From the NCBI GenBank assembly GCA_013373375.1, contig JABXHY010000009.1:1-64000 (forward strand): a stretch of 64,000 nucleotides of DNA. Reading direction: 5' to 3'. The stretch is from Gammaproteobacteria bacterium (GTDB lineage Bacteria; Pseudomonadota; Gammaproteobacteria; Enterobacterales; Kangiellaceae). This document shows, in pieces, positions 60,001-64,000 of this stretch; the stretch's first letter is position 1; every line of letters starts with the position of its first letter. The position numbers and the translations under genes are program-made. The notes under the pieces were generated by a model that was not told the origin of the DNA, did no database searches, and worked only from the letters and a program-made list of their open reading frames with translations.

Positions 60001-60635
60001 TGCTCAGCGGTATTACCATCAAACGTATTAACCCTGATATTAGAAACTTGCTTACCAGTATAATTAAACTGAACTAATTGGTCTGACGTTTCAATTGTCG
60101 AAATTGCCCCATCTTTTCTATAAGAGTATTCAGTTAAATTGTTGTCACGATCAAATTGATTAATTAATCTTCCATTAATATCGTAAGTCTCTATCAATTC
60201 GTCACTGCTATTAAGATGCCACTGATATCCAGCTTTAGTTGCCTGAATATAGTCATGTGCTCCACTTCCTGCTGTGCTATGGTAAGCTCTGGTATCTGGA
60301 TTCCACTCATAAGACACTTTTGATCCACTGGCAGTGATACGAGTAATGTTTGATTCAACGTTAGATAAGTCTAGAGAAGCAACACCAAATGACCAGTTGT
60401 CACCATTGTCATCACTAAATAACCCCTGGCTGTTATAAGTTCTTAGGACATTCGCATCAATTCCCATGCCGACTAAAATACTGTCGCGCTGGGAAATGAC
60501 TAGGTTGCCATTATGTACATTAACTTGACTACTCAGTTTTCCTTGGCCTAATGAAGAAGAGCCAAAAGTTCTATTCAATTCAGATAATGAAGAATCAAAC
60601 AGCCCCAAACCGTTACCAGTAAATATTCCAGCCAC
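45090..60635 (-). CDS. giant Rhs/YD-repeat polymorphic toxin with LysM domain
   Basis: This 5181-aa protein starts at GTG 60635 with a weak AGGG site. It has no signal peptide; the N-terminus (to about residue 80) is Gly/Ser/Leu-rich. The body is made of YD repeats (YDxxGRxxxxxDxxGxxTxYxYD), with a run of about 46-residue double units at about 1307-1570, and inserted beta-sandwich-like modules at about 1613-2874. The core ends near 4320; a LysM domain (YTVNSGDTLRSIAQSVFG) is at about 4361-4409, a hydrophobic Ala/Gly-rich segment at about 4447-4506, and a variable C-terminal tip follows. The last 130 residues contain HFVDKHGPDI and RSITGAHPRNH, a histidine-rich pattern that looks like a nuclease or other toxin tip, but I cannot name the family. 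Such proteins form cages that deliver the tip to rivals. No VgrG, PAAR or T6SS gene is in the window. Confidence 0.9.
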   Translation of the reverse strand: MAGIFTGNGLGLFDSSLSELNRTFGSSSLGQGKLSSQVNVHNGNLVISQRDSILVGMGIDANVLRTYNSQGLFSDDNGDNWSFGVASLDLSNVESNITRITASGSKVSYEWNPDTRAYHSTAGSGAHDYIQATKAGYQWHLNSSDELIETYDINGRLINQFDRDNNLTEYSYRKDGAISTIETSDQLVQFNYTGKQVSNIRVNTFDGNTAEQSLVSTVAYYEYDNYGRLSKTIIDLSPEDNSIQDGNIYLTNYQYIGEGINDGRDGGNLLSSITQSDGTTISFTYQYYNGNKVIRSITQGEGETTTFRFGLSNSNGQYTQVTNQVGQSWLYFHNADGQITRVETPAVDGQRLVTRYKYDQDGNVNAIIHADNSNTIYEYDARGNRIFERGPTGTTIKRTFNEKNQLLTEASFLISDPDGDGPAQAEDSIISRLVYDSEGHVQFRLNQENEVTRYKYYNNGLLSDQIVYTASSYDASGLAQDESPSATDLLNWLSSIDQSKAQLTSYQYDFRGQLSRSTQYAQIDSTGQGISGTERTTVYVHDYMGRLLETISPRGTATADQDDFRTLYFYDGLGRLLGTQDAHGVSSSTHYADNKQKIVAKSADGLSTTTVYDAAGRIVSISQANRLGDDDNLGVSLFYYNEAGQLRATKGSDGAISYVFYDAAGRIKAEVDGSGSAVEYKRNLRGQVIETIAYATEVDTRTWISSAGEVIQSDFSIVRPTQTSNDRIVTQVFDSTGKLIESKDAENLVTTYKYDGAGRLIRTQIGNRIQRTSYDDTGRVIYQLDAEKALTENVYDDAGHLIKVIKYAKSVLINDDNNIDNIVPIPSPGDQVTHYYYNTLGQMTGKVDAENYYTRFSYDLDGNLIRQVEFYNKVTPNAYISVKYSTIDRVSAYEYNQLGQLIKETNYEGTVTEYSYDEVGNLIKTKAGSDNAVRRSYRSYDELGRITHTVNGVGANQLEDDATDTDVEAKASSHGTRFIYDNAGRKVKSIDANGAQTTFYYDIDGNVAITIDAEGGATKNNFNAFGEIESTTVYATKIDNVESLSGGAVNSVIENKLSEIADQQKDSHTTFEYNRRGQIRKILRDILDNQNQITPLETVHTYNYFGEKHSTSQQIDFSGRVKTTNYLYSKRGELSALIQQQGAIDEQVTTYGYDAFGRVYYTRNSLGHTYRNQYDKRGQVIYTQDPYSNRTATTYDAFGQVLTQTDQLGRTTRYEYDDANKTLTVTSPGGSQMVTTRNEHGETVKVIDGNGNSTQYYYNDNGLLEEQDNAEGGLQHFGYDQTGRLIWSLDERNIRTEYAYDKVGRVLTETLDSEGLNLTTAYSYDGKGQVLTTTDPRGVVTETHYDKLGQVNEIVKDAGGLNIRTAFEYDGLGNQVRVIEASGTSSEKVTDYIFDDLGRRIKTIIDPDGLAITNEYEYDKQDNVTRSIDANGNITLFDYDKNNRLIETRQDPDGLNITTSQTYDDAGQVKSQFDANGVETRLEYSDDGLLIKEIKDFSGLNITTQYEYDDNNNRIRIIDAKGVATRFYYDELNRVIETVRDEGGANISTYKSYDEVGNVIRRADGNGNLTHYTFDSANRLTFVIDPESYVTQNIYDSSNNIIEVRKFQQPVASKINWSEIDIRNTVEGSQFSPLNESFDDLSSQAFDFSEVGELSQNTIQHNNGALVFKNKYGQEEQRHSVKRNVGYQLVENVTTRFDISGVDVLNAINFRAVLENDAGDYFHGIEIRRDAVSIEVPDDTDDSDDDSDTDDDVIIADNAQKVNEASIASGDITGVNKLRINILSSNDQTIDFPKTIFMEEGQSYTVEIETSASGSSIYIYKSGALRISGVSHHMSVNSSAAIGEVNFNASTRISPNVFTLAPGKIILDNYSETVSSLSYTKQSFAYDALGRNTYIANQSGYVTKNTFNNLGQIIKTERFDKQINIDAVTTERDFELALRLNWYQDFSSSTSPLVGNFSSHRDLIRNEDGKLVFNTGYRESETWAKVAAPVQVYRSGMGYRAEVSTGETIGDELFMVAIDNSNEWFDADFKFQGAYFHDGQIKSFERQDLSDVVDPLTELAPNTTYVVELEALGDKTIIYIFEKGASRENGWSKEFETTNWDDLWFTMYTRGGPENVGRELTVDNVSEYDLSNNFPEPTTTEYLYDAAGRIVFSKDPEGNITENKYDQNGNVIASIKHDSFSSNSLALGNSFSKNFNDITQSAVWDIYDNDPPGATVTSVYDSEKKTNVTKLSGLGGANAYRLHQEEVGGNFNTGKVTELSIDLKFTENFFVYVELQTTHGIKTIAYRSDDRDPYSTGGYLWHFIGSDVKDGTWKTINRDLQADISLLQPGVEIISVKSVSVRGSGLIGEVNLAYNAETIRQRKRYTNNFLPIDLQNQIATHFVYDALNRVKYIVDPERYVTENIYDESDQLIEVRKYDKRASFESSQLDLGSLDRNKLNNPLFSSSSSLPNGWEKTFWRTDATSQGTQLSDFWSLNDTNAKTYWLRQSAPDIEDAYQQLELNTKVTEGKHYTFSAYTGAHRATVSIHIVWLNSEGEFISATATNSASQNARERTGGRWLSGYKRIFATGIAPEGAVTGKLILRKHNTDEGHNDSYLFAVKPQLEIVDSDNSTPTEWSGFTLPEGSEYQSTRYVYNAVGQQRFVIDAERYVTENILDDNGNVVETRSYDKQINAEAVRTEADVMRELRTSFAQDFNENLIGVINNTSSHPNLVYHRDGKVVFNRGNHSANAWPGIYRNFQNYESGKGFRAEVLVENTNYEYLSVAIDNHYSYSDTKYRRHNVHFSNGKIYAYERADASTNSVTLGDSKNNTTYSVELETHDGYTMLYVYEKGKERDTGYSHRFEATNWDKVRIRAFTFGRPNTSGAPIYLDNLSEYQVEGALPNYQSTKYEYNQLNQVIRTTDAIGYSETYQYDANGNQISMTNKRGHTWDYIYNANNQLIEEVSPEVTHYQYNGRSLREFSSRKKQSFSYDYNGNVTSIKDATGTDSERETRYEYDKLGNQTKVIHPTRAFSESSSETLYNAYGLAVVNRDVGDHISYKVYNKNSQEKFSVDSEGYITQYEHDAFGNVVKTIRYANAIDLSDIGFSEISADDIESRLVRSSLRDREINVEYDGKNNKSRVYQSHEESYFIAQSIDGTDYSDTPEKKFEYDAFSNLISESTKVNANDWATTRFFYDDNNRQVGLLNSENYLSTKTYDAYNNVIQTIDYARQLTGPVGNELPLAPGNGNAVIGYNRITQYEYNALNQKVKESRGTSNQNALVFNEWEYDQVGNLRAHRDELGQWVTNRYDALGRMTRTTEYARQVANDYVNAFEQYFFTSPTTEYYLDIHGNTLKDKQSSGQDQNVAADRVNYYFFDKVGNKTRHINASGSSTFYQYDDFGRVIQVSRNIYKSFDDWSEGNYNYTTKVKYSYDSLGRQVATTTDATIDGSTKQITQRAEFNAFGEQVSSTIKRSGRSEITLASYDYDKNGLLISSTEQGIDKTFQYDLQGRVTKQVIGGQQTTINQYDLLGRLTRQQLPTFTGKLNSNTLQRPEVQQSYDAWGNAIEVKEKHDAADNGFAVTTFQFNQLNKVTKKVAPRVEFMDAMGNAEQYITPTTEYTYNIAGQLLSVTDAKGNIQYKTYDIAGNLISETDALGNSTFYGYNAYGEKIATKNAIGTITTEHYNEAGLVTKSGIVRKDIEIDLRAYDYDQAGNRARTTRYFNTAKSAYEYSQFDQSGKVLKTRNGAGLELHYQYDMLGNKVYESDGNTRQADSDFKHKTWDYDIGTGRLIKSTDLQGRETNYNYNDLGQLITDNIYWEGEELESRSYEYYQNGLLKRIIQTAPDEAVLDYYGGSNSSDYYRYGRVIDYHVQYEETSEFEYDVIGNRTKENHETVRVASESYEMDDPRYDSDNGDSYDNDYEEGEVITINKTLEISREVNYEFDTHNRLTRLTSPQSRQKISGNTKDTTGIRYLDYKYDENGNRRNVVTVFDQRDSSSVGSVNHYYDYDENNRMIVSKGVKTGNGIDIDAGKGIKLTYNNIGQRVFSETFDKAYDYYGRARIIHNGQSASREVRGNKFSQELYFYNDLGQVNRIDKRTNWENLDYLVEDNDDDDNPPDEIQVTPGVSSLKGQEVTEDFSKLSGIWYQWKAFETGIYKTQVRKAYDYQGRVTAAFNYENGVFDSHTSMTYYDDDRIQWQFEFDTVEEDGNTQSVIKVQSDYSKEDAYDAAGNLSSYKTTVFKREKRIRYITPPYDFEIYYVSVEDYNTTYYKQYQGYSSYKLASDLVRTTAPYYRPGEVIHKYDARGVMMSANGRGNDGRIDRDFISSREGNILFRLDGTKGQDYFYYKGNQIGSAGEILTTPDFDFNYQAVSSSYPANTPGGYTVNSGDTLRSIAQSVFGDSSLWYLIADANGLSEDSTLQEGELLKVPNVVSNINNNSETFKPYNPLDVIGNTNPAPQFVPPPEPDKACLIIKTVLITAVAVAAAVISKGLLTPYFKTLVGAAWAPIVAGAASGAIASTASQLTSIALDMQQGFNWKDVAVGAVSGAATAGVAQGFAGGAENADEFIKGLDYFSRVGIRATQAIVSHSASYITNLAIDNGSSKFDWAGLAGSVLASPINEIGGGKNGDWSNNFFAKLGKGYASTSVSSLSRVIANQGKYDWMMVAADAFGNAIGSSIGYEIERGIRESGYGKSRSGGSGSSTGSGGRNPKYEGVSSLEPYDIIPGDYEINGGLLEQGYFASKGNAEDFLDRYNPRALINSKGQMSDQTADLLEKIHIQARRDFNLSRNIDQSGNHQVILNGVKLGNDSFVNQYNVEGKTEWATNGLRATDFSRVKTDYSFNDYLNWQKNGEYDGPSLLKVDFYHKQRMFNAGESFLQGVSNFLSWGTNYLGFNGNIAQEEAVHKLIDTAYGTVNGLFSLAGSAMLNYDVNTRIYGSVHFPETTALLPNIVDRYTSEIEAAYDTGGWEKATGYVAFDTQLFLVETLLAPEEIALKTMGKAGNLARKVDKALPDSAKKIDVPNTQMTRAEPLRAKWGHLSSSERSALMQQKVESNAERWVRNYETQLSSEYPGLNPHFVDKHGPDIPIDPNLKQRSITGAHPRNHLVPGNYPQPSSQFKDWQTQMHVLNEATSRQARGLTEYNYFMNGNPNKPAVIGSYDSSVGWGFTKNNQDLLNPHFHPSMNNWIVPLDKNTLMPYTAYPKR
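52015..55800 (-). repeat. cluster of five insert modules in the YD core, two of them paralogous
   Basis: Non-YD segments of about 170-260 residues interrupt the YD repeats: near residues 1613-1872 (with a Ser/Asp-rich acidic run), 1922-2133, 2189-2355, 2431-2620 and 2671-2874. The second and fifth align: FELALRLNWYQDF and VMRELRTSFAQDF, AIDNSNEWFDADF and AIDNHYSYSDTKY, FETTNWDDLWF and FEATNWDKVRI, VDNVSEYD and LDNLSEYQ. They look like carbohydrate-binding jelly rolls, which is inference. Confidence 0.7.
55925..56715 (-). repeat. tandem array of six about 46-residue double YD units inside the Rhs gene
   Basis: On the - strand six units start with D-x-x-G-L-N-I-T-T-like residues (SEGLNLTT, AGGLNIRT, PDGLAITN, PDGLNITT, FSGLNITT, EGGANIST). 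They are spaced about 133-153 bases and each contains two YD motifs. They mark recent internal duplication within the cage. Confidence 0.75.
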
Positions 60636-61594
60636 TTTAAATACCCTAAATAATTGTTGTTGTTTTAAATTTGCTTAAGCCACAAATTAATTGGTAATCG
60701 CCACACTTGCTGCGCAACAGTAAGTACTCGACCACAAATCTCCCAAAGAGATACGCAATCCTTTATTTATATTAAAAATAACACTGACTCTTACTTTAAA
60801 TCCTTAAGGAAATATGAAGATTAATAAAAATTCGATTGAAGTGTATTTTTAAAACTGAGATATGATAATAGATTTTAAAATTAAGAATTATTAAGTTGGC
60901 TAGGTAATATTCCCGTACTAATTATGTATGAGGATGACATTCAACCTGTTGGAAATATTACAGTACACCTGTTCGACAAAGCTGTACTACAAGCTTTTCA
61001 ATATGTCAGGTTTAGGATTTCGTTGCAGATTAAAAGAGTTAAATTAAACGCTTTTTCTCTATACTTTATATATAGAATCCAGACCATTTTGACATCTACT
61101 CGCATTATCATAATGCAACACTGACTAATTTTGCAGCGACAATAAAGATAACTCGGGCACCAAAACCAATAGAAAGAGCTTTAATTTCCAGCGCTCTTCC
61201 GCTTTTCCTTAACCGTCGCTTCATCTGTAATCTGCTTAGCGCTATTACTTGTATTTGAAGTATTCATACAAATTAACCCTATTATATTTTTTATACACCA
61301 CTACACCGACTCAAAAACACGAACTAAGACTAAGCGTTTAATTTTAATTGTGTTCATTATTTGCTAAAACAAACAACACGGTCCATTTGTTAAACATAAT
61401 AGCCACGCTTTATTTCAAGACACAGTTTCACCGGAGTTTAAAGCTCACTAGTTTCGATATAAAAGTCCTTAAGGAAACCTTAAGTTCTATCTAAGATGAA
61501 GAATTTGCGTTACTTATCTGTGAAATTGATTAATTAATAAGCATTTCTGGACAGGTATTACTCTGAAAGAGTAATCGTGCAGTAATTAAAATTT
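60636..61594. other. long gap upstream of the Rhs gene
   Basis: About 960 AT-rich bases separate the Rhs start from the stop of the LamG regulator. The Rhs promoter must lie here. A 28-codon frame on the - strand (61181-61267, Ser/Thr/Lys-rich, weak AGGG site) is the only small candidate and is unconvincing. A 66-codon + strand frame at 60924 has no supporting signal. No RNA, terminator or mobile-element end was recognised. Confidence 0.5.
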
Positions 61595-62803
61595 TTATAG
61601 GTGGTCACAAGATCTTTTAATTCCAGCTTCGAATTCTTTTGCCGCGGCAAAGGGAGTAATGGCATAGTTAAAAAGACTCACTTCACCAATTGCTCCCTGT
61701 AACAAAGTTGTTGCTGATGATGATCGACTGCCTATCCGCAAAGAATTTTCCGTCATAATATAGCCGCGTCGAAAGGTTGGATCACGTTTGTACACCTCAA
61801 CACCATCGACATAAAAAATAAGCCCATCTTTGATATCACGATCAACTGATACAGCTACATGATGCCAGTTTCCATCGGCGATATGAATATTTGTTAACCA
61901 GTTAGAGCAAGCGGACTCCGCATCTCTATTTTTACAATGCCAGGAGCCTCTTCGATCAGCAATTTGAAATCCTAGTTCCCCTTCATATAAAAACAAGCTA
62001 AAGCCGATTACGTAGTCATTGTACCGCTCATCTCTTTGATCAACGATGGTCATTAGCTCGTGACTAGTGGTTTTAACCCAAGCGGTGACAGAAAAATCAC
62101 TAATACCAATGTGCAACTTCTTGTTTTCATCCAGCTCGATATAATCCTTCTCTCCATCAAGGCAAAACGCTCTCGACTCAGTAGGATGCTTGATTTTAAA
62201 TTGAGACTGGACCATTACTCCCAGATCATCGACAGGAAAAGGGGCCCTTTCGGATTTCGACATGATATAAACCACTAATACTGCCAACACTATTGTTACC
62301 GAGATAGAAAATATGACAGCCCGATTAGTAGTTGCTTTACTTACTTTAATTTGATCGAGGTCGTTTGCTAACACCTCTTTGGTTTGTACTTTGTCTGCGA
62401 CTCTTTGATCAACACTCAAATTCTCTGCCTGGGCTTGCTCCAGCATTGAGCCTTTGAGCTCATCACAATGAATTTCATTTTCGATCGAAATCAGGTGTTC
62501 TTGTAAGAGGTAACCGTGCTTAGGTACCGTAACAATACAACGTTCACCATCGTCAGTTACACCTAAAAATCTTCTCAGGAGTGATATGTTACGGGTTATA
62601 GAACCCTCACTTACTATTCTTCCCTGCCAAACCCTATCAATAATTTCATCCCGACTGACGACAGTACCAGCTCTCTCGACCAGTAATTGCAACAAATCAG
62701 AAACAAGTGGCTCCAGCTTCGTTATTGAACCGCCATCATCCAGAATATACAGGTCGTACTTAAAGACTTTCCCATTTATTTCAACACTCATATATGAGCT
62801 CAC
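61595..62803 (-). CDS. CadC-like transmembrane regulator with C-terminal LamG domain
   Basis: This 402-aa protein places an OmpR/PhoB-type winged helix at the N-terminus (about residues 10-115; SDLLQLLVERAGTVVSRDEIIDRVW, SITRNISLLRRFLG, VPKHGYLL). A single membrane helix follows (about 178-197) and then a periplasmic LamG/concanavalin-like domain (about 215-395; DFSVTAWVKTTS, DGNWHHVAVSVDRD, GLIFYVDGVEV, LQGAIGEVSLFNYAIT). This is CadC/ToxR architecture with a sugar- or protein-binding sensor. It lies upstream of the Rhs gene in the same direction, so it may regulate it; that is inferred. The start could be the ATG at 62803 or the next at residue 5. Confidence 0.88.
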   Translation of the reverse strand: MSSYMSVEINGKVFKYDLYILDDGGSITKLEPLVSDLLQLLVERAGTVVSRDEIIDRVWQGRIVSEGSITRNISLLRRFLGVTDDGERCIVTVPKHGYLLQEHLISIENEIHCDELKGSMLEQAQAENLSVDQRVADKVQTKEVLANDLDQIKVSKATTNRAVIFSISVTIVLAVLVVYIMSKSERAPFPVDDLGVMVQSQFKIKHPTESRAFCLDGEKDYIELDENKKLHIGISDFSVTAWVKTTSHELMTIVDQRDERYNDYVIGFSLFLYEGELGFQIADRRGSWHCKNRDAESACSNWLTNIHIADGNWHHVAVSVDRDIKDGLIFYVDGVEVYKRDPTFRRGYIMTENSLRIGSRSSSATTLLQGAIGEVSLFNYAITPFAAAKEFEAGIKRSCDHL

Positions 62804-63157
62804 TAAAGATATCCCTTACCACTCTCTAATTTTACCGGAATCGACTGGGATATCATAAGACTACAAGATGTAAATATTGCGGTTGTAAATAGTAAGCAGC
62901 TACACTAGTTAACTAACAGAGAAGCTACACAAGTTTTTAATTAAGAATTAAATAGCATTTATATTTTTCTATTAAAAAAATACCTACACTGTTTACAAAT
63001 ACACCGTAGAAAACCTTGCTTTGAAATATAGATACCATAAATAACGCGAGGTTTTTATGCGATGGTTAATAACCGTTATTATTAATAATTACTCTTGTCT
63101 ATTTTAGAATTATGACTATTTTCAAACAGTAATCTATCTTTTACGAACATTACTAAA
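62804..63157. other. gap between LamG regulator and PuuD remnant
   Basis: This 354-bp AT-rich stretch has no intact gene. It should contain the promoter of the LamG regulator. A short imperfect inverted repeat (AATAAC-C-GTTATT, near 63066-63082) is the only structure seen. Confidence 0.4.
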
Positions 63158-63352
63158 TTATTGTCCTCGCACGGCTCTCGCAAAGCACCTAAAAATGGCT
63201 CTATGGGCAGATAGATAAGGAAGATATTCCGGATGCCACTGAACGCCTACAATAAATTTTTCCTTATGTTCTATTGCTTGCACAAAGCCGTCGGCATCGC
63301 CGGCCGAGACTAGCATATCTTTACCAATACGTTTCATTACTTGGTTGTTCAA
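63158..63352 (-). pseudogene. C-terminal remnant of a gamma-glutamyl-GABA hydrolase (PuuD, class I glutamine amidotransferase)
   Basis: The 64-codon frame keeps the final part of a PuuD/peptidase C26 protein: ...SAGDADGFVQAIEH, then GVQWHPEY with the His and Glu of the catalytic triad (about 63220-63243). The N-terminal about 190 residues with the nucleophilic Cys are absent, and a stop lies directly before the TTG start. A broken gene, not a functional enzyme. Confidence 0.75.
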
Positions 63353-63495
63353 CTATTAATGGGAAAATGTTTAGGCGAAACAAACACAGACAGCTGAATC
63401 TATTCCTTTATATTAGCTTAAAAAAACTAATGAAAAAATATTTTCTAGTAACCTTAAACATCCCTGTTCGATAGATTTATGTTTGTGGAACAGAT

Positions 63496-64000
63496 TTATT
63501 CGTAACTAAAATAATTGTGATACCACCACCGGGCTTTATATATTTCTGCATTCTTTAACTCTCGAGTTCCTACATTATTTTTAGTCGAGTAAATAGCATT
63601 ATTTGATTTAGCGACAATGATTTCTTGGGTATATGGGTTAAAACTAAGCCCTTTCGGATTTTTGAATGTTTTGTTATCTTTCGCCCATTCGATCACCTTC
63701 CATTCATGCGATCTCGTATCAAAGCGAAGTATCCCGCTGTAGCCCGCTAATATTAAATAGCGCCGTCCGTTTGCAATCATTGGGCTTCCACCATGCCCAG
63801 TTCCTACTTTAAAGCCTGGTATATCCACGGGGAATGTCTTCTTGAGTCGCTTTAGTTTTGGCGTACCGTCAGAAAAAACAACACGATAAGCTTTTAGAGC
63901 ATTTTCATTACTGCTGCCCCATGCCCATAGAACCTTTTGCTCAGCGTCCCAATGGACACTGTGCACACCAGCATGCTTAATGACACTACCGGAAATACGG
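63496..64000 (-). CDS. hypothetical protein, partial (runs off the window edge), DUF6528-like
   Basis: The frame is open to the right window edge, so this is the C-terminal 167 or so residues of a longer protein. The visible part has beta-propeller-like strand alternation: VHSVHWDAEQKVLWAWGS, GHGGSPMIANGRRYLILAGY, GILRFDTRSHEWKVIEWA and NPKGLSFNPYTQEIIVAKS. This looks similar to DUF6528 proteins, but I am not sure. A GTG at 63966 could be read as a start, but the frame continues upstream without a stop. Neighbouring PuuD remnant gives no hint of function. Confidence 0.65.
   Translation of the reverse strand, partial: RISGSVIKHAGVHSVHWDAEQKVLWAWGSSNENALKAYRVVFSDGTPKLKRLKKTFPVDIPGFKVGTGHGGSPMIANGRRYLILAGYSGILRFDTRSHEWKVIEWAKDNKTFKNPKGLSFNPYTQEIIVAKSNNAIYSTKNNVGTRELKNAEIYKARWWYHNYFSYE

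Noticed and set aside
60924-61124. 66-codon + strand frame upstream of the Rhs gene
   Set aside because: No Shine-Dalgarno, unusual composition and no family resemblance; likely chance in AT-rich DNA.
61181-61267. 28-codon - strand frame with Ser/Thr/Lys-rich sequence
   Set aside because: Only a weak AGGG upstream and no independent support; noted under the gap rather than called as a gene.

Overview
The window (about 40% GC by eye) looks like the chromosome of a Gram-negative, probably marine gammaproteobacterium. Supporting signs are a sedentary chromosomal integron, a lipoprotein and periplasmic cytochrome c, a hybrid GGDEF/EAL protein, an LpxH-like phosphoesterase, and many TPR, YD-repeat and FG-GAP proteins. 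A Kangiella/Aliikangiella-like lineage would fit, but I could not test this. No rRNA, tRNA or CRISPR array was seen.

Layout. (1) 1-3784: an integron. A tyrosine recombinase (intI, + strand) faces away from five complete gene cassettes on the - strand. Each cassette ends in an attC site, and the array continues past the left edge. Cargo is a GNAT acetyltransferase, a SUKH/SMI1-KNR4 immunity-like protein and three unknowns. (2) 3789-23685: mostly housekeeping and stress genes: GFA protein, amphi-Trp protein, lipoprotein, zinc alcohol dehydrogenase, PoxB-like TPP enzyme with a coupled membrane protein, Dps, renalase-like FAD protein with a DUF3081 protein, cytochrome c, GGDEF/EAL protein, OPT transporter with a coupled partner, cation/proton antiporter with a STAS-like partner, a sterol-desaturase remnant, a TPR membrane protein and an AraC/GyrI-like regulator. 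(3) 23812-25419: DUF1996 lipoprotein. (4) 25810-35149: a tight seven-gene - strand operon: GNAT-fold protein, GH3 acyl-adenylating enzyme, Rieske oxygenase, second GNAT-like protein, membrane fatty acid desaturase, an RnfD/NqrB-like membrane domain fused to FG-GAP repeats and ASPIC/UnbV, and a PF10118 diiron protein. This is my main candidate for an undescribed pathway: oxidative tailoring plus conjugation of an acyl chain, with its own membrane electron-transfer module. (5) 35654-44383: a second desaturase, a DUF1624 membrane protein, an NPP1-family (NLP) secreted protein with C-terminal CxGRYCDN repeats, a Cys/Gly-tailed membrane-anchored protein, a VOC protein, and a fatty-acid-synthase-like patch with a wrecked KAS III, a small unknown protein, an intact KAS II and an LpxH-like enzyme. 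(6) 44640-62803: a giant 5181-residue YD/Rhs polymorphic toxin with LysM and toxin tip, its presumed immunity gene, and upstream a CadC-like transmembrane regulator with a LamG sensor domain. (7) 63158-64000: a PuuD C-terminal remnant and a partial gene running off the edge.

Several signs of turnover (integron cassettes, three truncated pseudogenes, a broken reading frame beyond the immunity gene) sit at the edges of otherwise intact blocks. Functions are read from sequence motifs only; no database search was run.
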